Assembly: GCA_028698695.1 (NCBI GenBank)
Contig: JAQVWB010000002.1
Location: 1-46,358, forward strand
Origin: Syntrophomonadaceae bacterium
GTDB lineage: Bacteria > Bacillota > Syntrophomonadia > Syntrophomonadales > Syntrophomonadaceae
Direction: 5' to 3'
DNA: 46,358 nucleotides
In this document: piece after piece, positions 35,163 to 43,741 of the stretch
Layout: each line of letters begins with the position of its first letter
Numbering within the stretch: the first letter of the stretch is position 1
The notes under the pieces: generated by a model
Told to the model about the DNA's origin: nothing
What the model saw: the letters and a program-made list of their open reading frames with translations, nothing else
The model's database searches: none
Translations under genes and position numbers: made by a program

Positions 35163-35546
35163 ATGGAAAGTATTAAAATTAGTTTCGAAAAACTGGTTGA
35201 CTGGGCCAGGATTCCCGAATATGAAACCAAAGGTGCAGCAGGTTGTGACATTAGCATAGCTTTACAGGAAGAAGCAGTATTATATCCTCATGAGGTTAAT
35301 GCTTATCCTACCGGTTTTGCGATTAAAATACCGGATGGCTATGAAGCCCAGATTCGCAGTCGTGCAGGAATGGTAAAGAAGGGAATAGCAGTAGCTAATG
35401 CTCCAGGAACTATAGATAGTGAACATCACGCCGAAGTAATTCTATTACTGGTCAATATATCAGATAAGCCGGTAAAATTATTTCCCGGACAAAAGGTAGC
35501 CCAGATGGTATTTCATCCGGTGGTAAGAGCGAGTTTTATTGAATAA
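35163..35546 (+). CDS. Divergent, short dUTPase-like protein
   Basis: This 127-residue trimeric-dUTPase-fold protein keeps motif 1 (AAGCDI), the APGTIDS of motif 3 (Asp85) and the PGQKVAQMV of motif 4. It differs at key points. Motif 2 reads RAGM where the family has RSGL. The uracil-stacking Tyr of motif 3 is replaced by His (EHHAE for DYRGE). The C-terminal glycine-rich motif 5 is absent. It may be inactive, or act on another nucleotide, or regulate. The ATG is preceded by GGAGGGTG. Confidence 0.75.
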   Translation: MESIKISFEKLVDWARIPEYETKGAAGCDISIALQEEAVLYPHEVNAYPTGFAIKIPDGYEAQIRSRAGMVKKGIAVANAPGTIDSEHHAEVILLLVNISDKPVKLFPGQKVAQMVFHPVVRASFIE

Positions 35547-35667
35547 AATGGATTGTATTTTGCACAGTATGAAATAATTTACCAATAGCAATTTTCTGTA
35601 TTGTTTAAAAAGAATTGTTTTTTTAGGATTCCTCATAAAGGTTTTTTATCGAACAGGAGGCTAATAA

Positions 35668-36213
35668 TTGAACAAGTTTAGACTGAATAGTGAAGATACG
35701 GTTCTGCTGGTTATCGACCTGCAGGAGAAATTAATGAAAGCCATGGATCAATCAGAAAATGTATATCGATATACCAACTTATTGCTGGATACAGCCAAAC
35801 AACTGCAAATCCCGGTAATTGTCTCCGAACAATATCCGCGTGGACTGGGAAGCACAGTAGAGCAGATTTGTGAACATCTTTCTGAACATCAATTAATTGA
35901 AAAAACTACTTTTTCATGTGGTGAACCATTATTAATTAAAATAGCTGATTTAAAAAGAAATACAGTTATTGTAACTGGCTCAGAAACCCATGTGTGTGTA
36001 TTTCAGACCGTCACAGATCTGCTGGATAAAGGTTATAATGTGCATGTCGTAAGGAATGCTGTATGTTCGAGGTTTAAAGATGATTATAAAAGTGGACTTG
36101 AATTGATGAAGGAAGCCGGTGCAATTATTACTAATGCCGAGACAGTTGTATTTGATTTATTAAAACAGTCGGGGACACCCGACTTCAAAGCAATATCACC
36201 CTTGATTAAATAG
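35668..36213 (+). CDS. Isochorismatase-like cysteine hydrolase
   Basis: This 181-residue protein has the cysteine-hydrolase triad of the family: Asp in LLVIDLQEKL (about 17), Lys in IEKTTFSC (about 79), and Cys in GSETHVCVFQT (about 108). The cis-peptide-type TGSETHVC is typical. The substrate is unknown; members hydrolyse amides or act in NAD metabolism. The start is TTG 35668, with CAGGAGG seven bases upstream. No operon partner is evident. Confidence 0.85.
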   Translation: MNKFRLNSEDTVLLVIDLQEKLMKAMDQSENVYRYTNLLLDTAKQLQIPVIVSEQYPRGLGSTVEQICEHLSEHQLIEKTTFSCGEPLLIKIADLKRNTVIVTGSETHVCVFQTVTDLLDKGYNVHVVRNAVCSRFKDDYKSGLELMKEAGAIITNAETVVFDLLKQSGTPDFKAISPLIK

Positions 36214-36229
36214 TTGTGTATACAAATTC

Positions 36230-36258
36230 TTGACAAATGATACTAAAGAACCTATAAT
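36230..36258 (+). promoter_or_regulatory. Promoter of the EF-G paralogue
   Basis: The perfect TTGACA (36230-36235) is 17 bases before the perfect TATAAT (36253-36258). Transcription would start near 36265, leaving a leader of about 97 bases before the ATG. Confidence 0.88.
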
Positions 36259-36286
36259 TACTCCTTGGGTGCGTTTTAAGAGAAAC

Positions 36287-36327
36287 ATGATAAACCCTTG
36301 ATACGGCATTGAAACGATGCCGTATTT
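36287..36327 (+). promoter_or_regulatory. Attenuator-like leader: four-codon ORF abutting a terminator hairpin
   Basis: The mini-ORF ATG ATA AAC CCT TGA (36287-36301) ends exactly at the base of the perfect 9-bp stem ATACGGCAT/ATGCCGTAT (36301-36309, 36317-36325), which is followed by TTCTATTG. A weak AAGAGA precedes the ATG. The upstream GGGT (36267-36270) could pair with ACCC (36294-36297) in an alternative fold. The layout resembles ribosome-sensing attenuators; the function is inferred. Confidence 0.5.
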
Positions 36328-36361
36328 CTATTGTAAGCCATACGAGGAGTGAAGAATAGAA

Positions 36362-38383
36362 ATGTTAAAAGATTTGAGGAATATTGGGATTATTGCCCAC
36401 ATAGATGCGGGTAAAACCACCACTACGGAGAGAATTCTATATTATACCGGTCTGACTCACAAAATGGGAGAAACTCATAAAGGAGATAGCGTTATGGATT
36501 TTCTCCCGTATGAAAAAGAACGTGGTATAACGGTTGCTTCTGCTGCAACCAGATGTATCTGGAAGGATACCGCTATTAATATTATTGATACACCCGGACA
36601 TGTTGATTTTACTGCCGAGGTTGAAAGAAGCCTGCGAATTCTGGATGGTGTAGCTGTTATTTTCTGTGCCAAGGGCGGAGTAGAGCCACAGTCTGAAACA
36701 GTATGGCGTCAAGCTGATCGTTATTCCACCCCGCGCATAGCGTATATTAATAAAATGGATGCTGTTGGTGCGGATTTCTTTCGCGTAGTTGGGCAAATTG
36801 AAACTCGGTTGGGTGCTACGCCATTAATATTAACTCTGCCTGTTTTTGAGGGTGATGACTTTACCGGTATCATAGATCTTATCACCTTAAAATACTATAC
36901 TTTCGGTGGAAAGCTGGGAAATGAAATTAAGGAATTTGATATTCCCGCTGCACAGCAGGCCGAAGTAGATAAATGGCGACTTAATCTTGTCGAACAATTA
37001 GCCCAGGAGAATGAAGAGTTATTAGAACTTTATTATGACAATAAACCGCTTCCGGCAGAACTATTATTTGCAACTATTCGTGCCTGTACGCTACAAAATA
37101 TGCTGGTGCCAGTTATATGTGGAAGCTCGTATCGTAATATTGGAGTGCAAATTCTATTAGACGCTATTGTTAATTATTTACCGTCTCCGTTGGACGTTAA
37201 TCCAGCAACTGCTATTAATGGCGATACTGGTGAGGAGTTTAAAATCAAACCGGATGCAGATAAGGATTTGGCGGCTCTGGTATTTAAAATTGTCAGCGAT
37301 CGCCATGTAGGTAAGTTGGCGTTTGCACGTGTATATTCAGGTACCTTGAAGGCAGGCACATATGTTATGAATAGCACAAAAGAGAAGAAAGAGCGAATTG
37401 GCCGGTTAGTAAAAATGCATGCCAATCATCGCGAAGAGACAGAAGAAGTCAAAGCCGGAGATATCGTAGCCATTATAGGATTAAAAGATGTTGGAACCGG
37501 AGATACCCTTTGCTCTGAAAACAATCCTGTATGGTTGGAATCTATTAATTTCCCTGAACCGGTTATCCAAATTGCCATAGAGCCGAAAACCCAGTCAGAT
37601 CAGCACAAACTTAGCGAAGCGTTGGCTCGTATTGCCGGAGAAGATCCGACTTTTAAAATTAGTTATAACAAAGAAACTGGTCAGACTTTGATTTCCGGTA
37701 TGGGTGAATTGCATTTGGAAATTGTATCGGAACGACTGTCCAAAGAGTTTGGAGTTGATTTTAATATAGGACAGCCGCAGGTAGCCTATAAAGAGACAAT
37801 TACCCACAGTGCTGAACACACTACCCGCTATGTAAAGCAAACCGGCGGAAAAGGCCAATTTGCCCATGTAGTTTTGCGTCTGGAACCGGGCGAAGGATTT
37901 GAGTTTGTAAATAAGATTGTCGGTGGGGCAATTCCCCGTGAATATATTCCGGCAGTCGAAGCTGGAGTCAGGCAAGCTCTTGAAGAAGGCGTAATCAAAG
38001 GGTACCCGGTTGTAAATGTAAAGGCAACCATATTGGATGGTTCTTATCATGAAGTAGACTCCTCAGAACTGGCATTTAAGAATGCTGGAATGCTGGCTGC
38101 CCGTGAATGCCTGAAAATGGCTGGACCACAGTTGCTTGAACCAATTATGAAGTTGGAGATTACATCACCGGAAGAGTTTACCGGAAATATTATAAACAAC
38201 ATCAGTAACCGCAGAGGCAAATTGGAATCAATGGAGATGGAGAATAGTACGCAGGTTATCAAGGGGTGTGTTCCTTTGGCAGAGTTGTTTGGATATTCAA
38301 CGGTTCTTCGTTCTTTAACGCAGGGAAGGGCCGGGTTTTCCATGGAGTTTTCTCATTATGAAAAAAGAACGGTAGCGTCATAA
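36362..38383 (+). CDS. Elongation factor G paralogue
   Basis: This 673-residue translational GTPase has GTP-binding motifs [13 protein letters not shown] (G1), ERGITV (switch I end), DTPGHVDF (G3) and NKMD (G4). EF-G domains II-V follow (GELHLEIV and [14 protein letters not shown] segments). It lies outside the usual str operon and differs from canonical EF-G in the switch region ([20 protein letters not shown]). It is therefore likely a second EF-G, used in ribosome recycling or under stress, rather than the main translocase. The start ATG has GAGGAG upstream. It has its own consensus promoter and an attenuator-like leader. Confidence 0.88.
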   Translation: MLKDLRNIGIIAHIDAGKTTTTERILYYTGLTHKMGETHKGDSVMDFLPYEKERGITVASAATRCIWKDTAINIIDTPGHVDFTAEVERSLRILDGVAVIFCAKGGVEPQSETVWRQADRYSTPRIAYINKMDAVGADFFRVVGQIETRLGATPLILTLPVFEGDDFTGIIDLITLKYYTFGGKLGNEIKEFDIPAAQQAEVDKWRLNLVEQLAQENEELLELYYDNKPLPAELLFATIRACTLQNMLVPVICGSSYRNIGVQILLDAIVNYLPSPLDVNPATAINGDTGEEFKIKPDADKDLAALVFKIVSDRHVGKLAFARVYSGTLKAGTYVMNSTKEKKERIGRLVKMHANHREETEEVKAGDIVAIIGLKDVGTGDTLCSENNPVWLESINFPEPVIQIAIEPKTQSDQHKLSEALARIAGEDPTFKISYNKETGQTLISGMGELHLEIVSERLSKEFGVDFNIGQPQVAYKETITHSAEHTTRYVKQTGGKGQFAHVVLRLEPGEGFEFVNKIVGGAIPREYIPAVEAGVRQALEEGVIKGYPVVNVKATILDGSYHEVDSSELAFKNAGMLAARECLKMAGPQLLEPIMKLEITSPEEFTGNIINNISNRRGKLESMEMENSTQVIKGCVPLAELFGYSTVLRSLTQGRAGFSMEFSHYEKRTVAS

Positions 38384-38413
38384 GTTTAAAATAATCAGTT
38401 TTAAATAATAAGC

Positions 38414-38447
38414 TACAAAAGGCAGAACCTCGGGTCTGCCTTTTGTA
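38414..38447. terminator. Bidirectional terminator
   Basis: The 13-bp perfect stem TACAAAAGGCAGA/TCTGCCTTTTGTA (38414-38426, 38435-38447) has an 8-base loop. It separates the EF-G paralogue from the convergent anti-sigma gene and supplies T-rich ends in both directions. Confidence 0.85.
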
Positions 38448-38469
38448 TCGAATATTATAATAACTTCTA

Positions 38470-39501
38470 TCAGGGAGCAGTTACAGAAGCATCCAGAGCA
38501 AATTTAAGTACTTTAGTTAAATCCTTAACTTCCTCGACAGATATATTTCCTGATAGAGTAGCCGCATAACCAACCCCATTAATCTCGAAAACAATTTCAT
38601 TGGGATTTGATTCCGGATTTACTCTAGCTTCATCTCGAGATAAATTATCAGATAGCATAGCAGTTTTTATATCATCAGATTTTGATTGAAGGTTAGTAAC
38701 AATGACCGATAATTCCCTTTGCCCGGCATCACGATAAGAATATTGGGCTGTCCGGTTATCTATTCTATCAGCATTGGTGAAACAATAAGATGCCGGAATA
38801 TTAACAGGATAGGGGAACTCAGCATTAGCAGGAGCGGCTGATATTGGAGCTGGAACAGCACTAACCGATTTACGACTGGGAGTGGCAGACTCAGTATGAT
38901 TATCTGTAACTTGATTATTGGCAATGGGCGCAGAGTAATTTAAAGCCATGGCTACTTGTTGAGGTTCTTTAGATGTTTTATCGGTTGGTTCACTTACAGT
39001 ACCTGCACAATCAAAGAATTGTTTCTCAGCTGAATTTCCCGGAACAGCTTTACCACTATCCACAATCTTAACAGTATTTGCCCGGTTTCCGACCAGGGCT
39101 TCGTCTTTCATTATAATTTCAGGTTGATCAGCAACCTGCAACTGCTTCTCACCAGGTATTAACTGCGGGGCTATTACTATCATAAGCAGCACAATTGCCA
39201 TAAGGGCTGCAGTCCATGCCAGATCACTAATTTTAAAACGTGAAGGGATCGTTTTATGATAAGCAACTGTACCTGACATTCTTGGACTCAGGTTTTCCAT
39301 TACTTTATCAGTAAAATTACCAGATAAAGCGGGAATAGTCGATTTATCAGATAAAACTTCATTTTCTAATTGAGTAAGTTCTGCTTTTAACCGGCATGGT
39401 TCACATTCACGCAGATGGCTTTCAATTTCATTATGAATATCGGGGGACAAACGATTATCACAAAAATCATATATATAACGATCAACGTGCTGACATTTCA
39501 T
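38470..39501 (-). CDS. Anti-sigma factor with zinc-binding N-terminus
   Basis: This 343-residue protein starts with a ZAS-type anti-sigma domain (Cys3, then His29-x3-Cys33-x2-Cys36). A single membrane helix lies at about 94-115. The extracytoplasmic part of about 230 residues is rich in Ala/Pro/Ser/Thr in its first half and ends with a globular domain (YPVNIPASYCF ... GVGYAATLSGNISVEEV). It should hold the ECF sigma factor inactive at the membrane. Its start overlaps the sigma gene by 20 bases, so the two are translationally coupled. Confidence 0.88.
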   Translation of the reverse strand: MKCQHVDRYIYDFCDNRLSPDIHNEIESHLRECEPCRLKAELTQLENEVLSDKSTIPALSGNFTDKVMENLSPRMSGTVAYHKTIPSRFKISDLAWTAALMAIVLLMIVIAPQLIPGEKQLQVADQPEIIMKDEALVGNRANTVKIVDSGKAVPGNSAEKQFFDCAGTVSEPTDKTSKEPQQVAMALNYSAPIANNQVTDNHTESATPSRKSVSAVPAPISAAPANAEFPYPVNIPASYCFTNADRIDNRTAQYSYRDAGQRELSVIVTNLQSKSDDIKTAMLSDNLSRDEARVNPESNPNEIVFEINGVGYAATLSGNISVEEVKDLTKVLKFALDASVTAP

Positions 39502-40102
39502 GAAATCCCCCCCTTTCAGATAGTTTACTCATTAAAACTTTTCGTAAAGCTTTTCTGGCCCGATGAATTTTAACTTCTACATTTTCTTTACTAACCCCTA
39601 AAATTTCAGCGATTTCCTGATTCTTTAAGTCCATTTGGAAGCGCAGGGTTAGAACCGCCCGGTAGCCTTCTGGAAGTTCCATAAGGGCACTATTAATAAC
39701 CTCAGCCAATTCCTTTCGTTCAAATAATAGCTGTGGGTCAAAATCATTAATCATTGAATAATTATCATAAGCTTTGCCAAAACTCTCATCAAAACTTAGA
39801 TTAACCACATTTTTCTTTTTCCGTAAAGAACTAATGGCAGTATTTACTGCAATACGGTGTATCCAGGGGCTTAGTTTTTTCTTGCGGTCAAATTGGTACA
39901 TCTTTTCGTATACCAGGATAAAGACTTCCTGACTAATATCTTCTGCCTCCTGATACTGACCTACCAAACGGTAAACCACATGAAATATGGAATTTTTATA
40001 GCGGTTAACCAGCTCTTCAAACGCAGCGGAATCTCCGTTCAGAATTCTGGCAGCTAGCATTTCATCAGTTATCAACTGTTCCAGCTCCTCAACTACGTTC
40101 AC
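39482..40102 (-). CDS. ECF-type RNA polymerase sigma factor
   Basis: This 206-residue (or slightly shorter) sigma-70 family factor has region 2 (NRYKNSIFHVVYRLVGQYQE, AEDISQEVFILVYEK, SPWIHRIAVNTAI) and region 4 (LPEGYRAVLTLRF, LKNQEIAEILGVSKENVEVK). The linker between them is short, as in ECF factors. The GTG at 40102 lacks a good Shine-Dalgarno. TTG 40075, nine bases after GAGGAG, is a better supported start. It is followed by its anti-sigma partner. The regulon is unknown. Confidence 0.9.
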   Translation of the reverse strand: MNVVEELEQLITDEMLAARILNGDSAAFEELVNRYKNSIFHVVYRLVGQYQEAEDISQEVFILVYEKMYQFDRKKKLSPWIHRIAVNTAISSLRKKKNVVNLSFDESFGKAYDNYSMINDFDPQLLFERKELAEVINSALMELPEGYRAVLTLRFQMDLKNQEIAEILGVSKENVEVKIHRARKALRKVLMSKLSERGGFHEMSAR

Positions 40103-40223
40103 TTAATACTACGACAAACTTATCAACAGCTTACACTAGTATTATGGAAAATGATAGATGAAGGTCTGTGTGAAATATATATATGTTAAACTATGAATAT
40201 AAAATATTGCTAAGGGGTTTATC

Positions 40224-40334
40224 ATGCAATACCAAATGGCTAAAACGGGCAGAATAATCAATAAAAGTGATCATGGAAAAGAAACATTTAAATGGATAAG
40301 TAACTGTGCAGTTAATACTGTTATCTTACGGTAA
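40224..40334 (+). CDS. Small basic protein, 36 residues
   Basis: The ORF begins MQYQMAKTGRIINKSDHGK and ends CAVNTVILR. AAGGGG about five bases upstream of ATG 40224 is a strong ribosome binding site. It stops six bases before the DUF188 gene, which itself lacks a clear Shine-Dalgarno, so translation of the two may be coupled. It has no recognised family, and a role as a leader peptide is possible. Confidence 0.5.
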   Translation: MQYQMAKTGRIINKSDHGKETFKWISNCAVNTVILR

Positions 40335-40340
40335 TGAGTT

Positions 40341-40781
40341 ATGAAAATTATTGTTGATGCTGATGCCTGTCCGGTAAAGGAAACAATAGTTAAAATTGCT
40401 GGTAAACATCAATTGCCGGTTATTATGGTGTCCAGTACTGAACATTTAATTACCACCCCGGGAACTGAAATTGTAATGGTGGACAATTATTCCCAATCGG
40501 CTGATATTTATATTGCCAATCATTGTCAGCCTGGAGATATAGTGGTTACGCAGGATTATGGATTGGCAGCTATTGTTATGGCTCGTGGGGCTAATGCTAT
40601 CAATCCATTTGGAAATATATATACTGACGATAATATTGATCGATTGCTTATGCAAAGATATCTAAACCAGAAAGCGCGTAAAGCCCGGGAAAAGACTAGC
40701 CGTACAAGTCCGCGTACGCGGGAAGACAACAATCGCTTTGAATTCGAATTGAATAAATTGGTAAAAGCCATTGAGAAGTAA
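40341..40781 (+). CDS. YaiI/YqxD family (DUF188) protein
   Basis: This 146-residue protein has the family signatures MKIIVDADACPVK, VDNYSQSADIYI, GDIVVTQDYGLAAIVM and the Asn-Pro-x-Gly of INPFGNIYT. Conserved aspartates make it PIN-like in appearance, but the function is not known. The C-terminal tail is basic and low-complexity (KARKAREKTSRTSPRTRE). The start ATG 40341 has no clear Shine-Dalgarno and probably relies on the upstream 36-codon ORF. Confidence 0.9.
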   Translation: MKIIVDADACPVKETIVKIAGKHQLPVIMVSSTEHLITTPGTEIVMVDNYSQSADIYIANHCQPGDIVVTQDYGLAAIVMARGANAINPFGNIYTDDNIDRLLMQRYLNQKARKAREKTSRTSPRTREDNNRFEFELNKLVKAIEK

Positions 40782-40863
40782 GCTATAATATGCCATATTA
40801 CTTGAGTATTAAATAGTGCAGGTTTATAATTTATGCATTAAGCGGAATGAAAGGAGTTTACTT

Positions 40864-41718
40864 ATGTCTGATCAATGTAAGACTTGTCCCAGTAATGCAG
40901 GATGCTCATCGGATCCTGGTACTTGTGGTGTAGAAACCGAAAAAAACCTTCTCGGTGCATTGAATAATATCAAGAATGTTATTGTAGTAATGAGTGGTAA
41001 AGGTGGAGTAGGGAAATCATCGGTTACTGGCTTATTAGCTACCTCATTAGCGCAGAGGGGTAATAAAGTTGGTATACTCGATGCTGATATAACCGGACCC
41101 AGTCAGCCAAAGGCATTTGGATTGGGGAAAGAAGTTAGTCTTCGTGCAGGGGAATATGGCATTATACCTCCTGAGTCAAAAACAGGCATCAAAATTATGT
41201 CTATAAACTTTTTCCTTCCCAATGAAGATGACCCGGTAATATGGAGGGGGCCTTTATTGGCAGGTGCAGTTAATCAATTCTGGGGCGAGGTAGATTGGCG
41301 TGATCTGGATTACATGATAGTAGATTTACCTCCCGGTACCGGGGATGTACCTTTGACCGTATTACAATCTATACCGGTTGATGGCATTGTAATTGTATCT
41401 TCGCCACAGGACCTGGCTTTTATGGTGGTAAAGAAAACGATAAAAATGACGCAAAAAATGAATATACCCATTATAGGTATTATTGAAAACATGAGTTATG
41501 CTATATGCTCACATTGCCATGAAAAGCTTGAATTATTTGGTAAGAGCAAGGGAGAAGAAGTTGCCCGTGAAACCAATGTGTATTTCCTGGGCGGTATCCC
41601 CTGGGATGCATCGTTCAATGCCCTGGTCGATGAAGGTCGGATCGAAGAATATGATACCAAACCAGTGGCTGAAATAGTGGATAAATTAATTCAAAAGCTG
41701 TCCAGCTTAAAAAGCTAA
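40864..41718 (+). CDS. Mrp/NBP35-type Fe-S cluster carrier ATPase
   Basis: This 284-residue P-loop ATPase delivers Fe-S clusters to target proteins. The N-terminal cysteine-rich tail has Cys5, Cys8, Cys14 and Cys21. The deviant Walker A is GKGGVGKS (45-52), and the bridging CxxC is at Cys215/Cys218 (CSHCHEKLELFG). DADITGPS and VDLPPGTGD follow family expectations. The true start is ATG 40864, seven bases after AAAGGAG, not the earlier in-frame TTG/GTG. It stands alone on this strand. Confidence 0.93.
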   Translation: MSDQCKTCPSNAGCSSDPGTCGVETEKNLLGALNNIKNVIVVMSGKGGVGKSSVTGLLATSLAQRGNKVGILDADITGPSQPKAFGLGKEVSLRAGEYGIIPPESKTGIKIMSINFFLPNEDDPVIWRGPLLAGAVNQFWGEVDWRDLDYMIVDLPPGTGDVPLTVLQSIPVDGIVIVSSPQDLAFMVVKKTIKMTQKMNIPIIGIIENMSYAICSHCHEKLELFGKSKGEEVARETNVYFLGGIPWDASFNALVDEGRIEEYDTKPVAEIVDKLIQKLSSLKS

Positions 41719-41825
41719 AGATTGACCCGGAGAGAATAACATGGATTGACCGGAGCAATTATGCATAATCATCTATTCTAAAAAAGATAATTTATTATTA
41801 TTCACTCAAACCTTCAAAAATTGTG

Positions 41826-41831
41826 TATAAT
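41826..41831 (+). promoter_or_regulatory. Candidate -10 element for the 48-residue gene
   Basis: TATAAT at 41826-41831 lies about 70 bases before the small ORF. The -35 region is poor (CACTCA at 41803-41808, 17-base spacer). The rest of 41719-41899 shows nothing else convincing. Confidence 0.4.
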
Positions 41832-41899
41832 TTTACTATATTCAATCGTCAATAATTTGGTTTGAATAAGTTTGTGACGAGCGGATTGGAGGTTTGATT

Positions 41900-42046
41900 A
41901 TGATTACAAAACTGTTTATGGAATTAAAGACTTTATTTGCAGATTTGGCCTCAACCTTAATTTTGGGTAAAAATCAGGACGCAGCAGAATTAGCCTTGGT
42001 ACTATCTGAAAAAAGCAGAAATCTTGCTGAGGAACTTGCTAAATAG
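41900..42046 (+). CDS. Small protein, 48 residues, unknown function
   Basis: The ORF begins MITKLFMELKTLFADLASTL and continues with a predicted helical, charged C-terminus (DAAELALVLSEKSRNLAEEL). It looks like an amphipathic helical hairpin. GGAGG seven bases before the ATG at 41900 is a strong Shine-Dalgarno, and a strong terminator starts 17 bases after the TAG. This makes a self-contained transcription unit. I recognise no family. Confidence 0.7.
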   Translation: MITKLFMELKTLFADLASTLILGKNQDAAELALVLSEKSRNLAEELAK

Positions 42047-42063
42047 ATTAAGTATGACTTAAA

Positions 42064-42098
42064 AAAGCCACTACATCATGTAGTGGCTTTCTTTCTAG
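42064..42098 (+). terminator. Terminator after the 48-residue gene
   Basis: The stem AAAGCCACTACAT/ATGTAGTGGCTTT (42064-42076, 42078-42090) is almost continuous, with a short loop, followed by CTTTCT. The two arms are exact complements. Confidence 0.82.
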
Positions 42099-42369
42099 TT
42101 ATTTGTTATAAGTACTTATAATTGCGGGGAGAATACTAAGACTCAAAATGAGAAACACGCAGGGCAATTGCTGGAAAAATCACAAAATTAGAACATTATT
42201 TCTTTTACCCGCCATAATCAAAGAGTTACCATAGTACAATAACGGATAATATAATTGCATATAATCAAATTTTGTTGCATCTTATTGCATTTATGGTATT
42301 ATTACATAAAAAGCTGTGTAACAAATTTGAATGTTTGCTACATTGACATTGCAAGGGAGGACAGGTTTT
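42099..42369. promoter_or_regulatory. Upstream region of the CoA-transferase gene with palindrome and phased repeats
   Basis: This 271-base region has no gene. It holds a perfect 16-bp palindrome, TTATAAGTACTTATAA (42106-42121). Three copies of TTGCAT (42255-42260, 42275-42280, 42285-42290) are spaced 20 and 10 bases apart. A possible promoter is TTGCAT (42275) with TATTAT (42297-42302) at 16 bases. The strong Shine-Dalgarno AGGGAGG (42354-42360) is at the right end. Confidence 0.5.
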
Positions 42370-43725
42370 ATGTATTCAAAGGAATATCGGGAGAAGTTGA
42401 CAACGCCGGAAGCTGTTGCTGCCAGGGTTCAATCGGGGGATTATGTTAAACTTGGCTATTTTAATGGCAAACCGGTAACCCTAATGGCGGCGCTGGCCGA
42501 TCGACACGAGGAACTGAAAGATGTTAATCTGGTAGGCACGGCTATTGTACCACCGGTACCGGAAGTATTTAAATATCCGGATAGCTTTAATTTTATTGAC
42601 TGGCATTGGTCAAAATTAACGCGTATGATTAGAGAACATGTTGATAATTTGACTTATGCACCAGTCTGCTACCATGCTTGTCCTGAGTTTGTTCGTAATG
42701 GTACCGTTTGCGGAGGCAACCAGATTAAACATGTCTGGCAGCGTGTGGCTCCCATGGATGAACATGGTTATTTCAACTTTGGAACAAATAACTCAGAGTC
42801 TCTTGCCAGTTTTGAAGTTGGAGGCAACAGATGCGTAGAAGTTAATAAGAGTACCCCCATATGTTTGGGCGGTAATCAGGAAAGTGTCCATATCTCAATG
42901 GTTGACTTCATTGTTGAAGCACCTGATGATCAACAAGTCTTTGCCGCACCGGAAATACCACCTCCAACTGATGTGGAAATGAAAATAGCTGACCATTTAT
43001 TGGATTATATTATTGATGGCAGTTGCCTGCAGTTAGGCATTGGCGGACTGCCCAATGCTATAGGTATATTACTTAAAAATACGGATATTAAGAATCTGGG
43101 CGTTCATTCGGAAATGTTTGTTGATGCTTATATTGATATGATAGATTCAGGGCAAATTAATAATTCCCAAAAGCAAATCGACAGACATAAATCAACCTAT
43201 ACTTTTGCTCTTGGAACGCAGCGATTATACGACTGGATGAATTACAATAAAGGTCTGGCCTCCTACAATGTTGATTATATCAATCATCCTTCCGTTATTA
43301 GCCGACTTGATAATATGATTTCCATTAACCAGGCAATTTCGGTTGACCTTATTACACAAATTAGTGCCGAAAGCTCGGGATACAAGCAAATTACTGGTAA
43401 TGGTGGTATGACTGACTTTATTATCGGTGCTCAATGGTCTAAAGGCGGCAAGAGCATCATATGTTTACCTGCTACTCATACTGATAAAGACGGTAATCTG
43501 GTTTCCCGTATTGTTCCTACCTTCCCCCTTGGTACCAGCGTGACTGTTTCACGCCATCTGGTAGATTATATTGCAACTGAATACGGGGTTAAGAAAATGA
43601 AAGCTCAGAGTCAATGGGCAAGAACAGAAGCGATTATTGAATTGGCTCATCCACAATTCCGTGATGATTTAATTAAAGCTGCTCAGGAGGCCAAAATCTG
43701 GCGCAGAAGCAATAAAATTGACTGA
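42370..43725 (+). CDS. Acetyl-CoA hydrolase / acetate CoA-transferase family protein
   Basis: This 451-residue protein transfers CoA between carboxylic acids. The likely reaction is acyl-CoA + acetate exchange, for example butyryl- or propionyl-CoA, by a glutamyl-CoA intermediate. The catalytic Glu248 is in GVHSEMF, and the CoA-binding loop GIGGLPNAIG lies about 25 residues earlier. The C-terminal domain shows GNGGMTDF and TATEYG-like IATEYGVKKM. The true start is ATG 42370, nine bases after AGGGAGG; the apparent earlier start at 42331 is not needed. Such an enzyme fits syntrophic fatty-acid oxidation. It has its own terminator. Confidence 0.92.
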   Translation: MYSKEYREKLTTPEAVAARVQSGDYVKLGYFNGKPVTLMAALADRHEELKDVNLVGTAIVPPVPEVFKYPDSFNFIDWHWSKLTRMIREHVDNLTYAPVCYHACPEFVRNGTVCGGNQIKHVWQRVAPMDEHGYFNFGTNNSESLASFEVGGNRCVEVNKSTPICLGGNQESVHISMVDFIVEAPDDQQVFAAPEIPPPTDVEMKIADHLLDYIIDGSCLQLGIGGLPNAIGILLKNTDIKNLGVHSEMFVDAYIDMIDSGQINNSQKQIDRHKSTYTFALGTQRLYDWMNYNKGLASYNVDYINHPSVISRLDNMISINQAISVDLITQISAESSGYKQITGNGGMTDFIIGAQWSKGGKSIICLPATHTDKDGNLVSRIVPTFPLGTSVTVSRHLVDYIATEYGVKKMKAQSQWARTEAIIELAHPQFRDDLIKAAQEAKIWRRSNKID

Positions 43726-43741
43726 GTAAGTATTAACGCAT

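Noticed and set aside
42331-42369. Upstream extension of the CoA-transferase frame
   Set aside because: The extension has no Shine-Dalgarno, while ATG 42370 has AGGGAGG at ideal spacing and begins like other family members.
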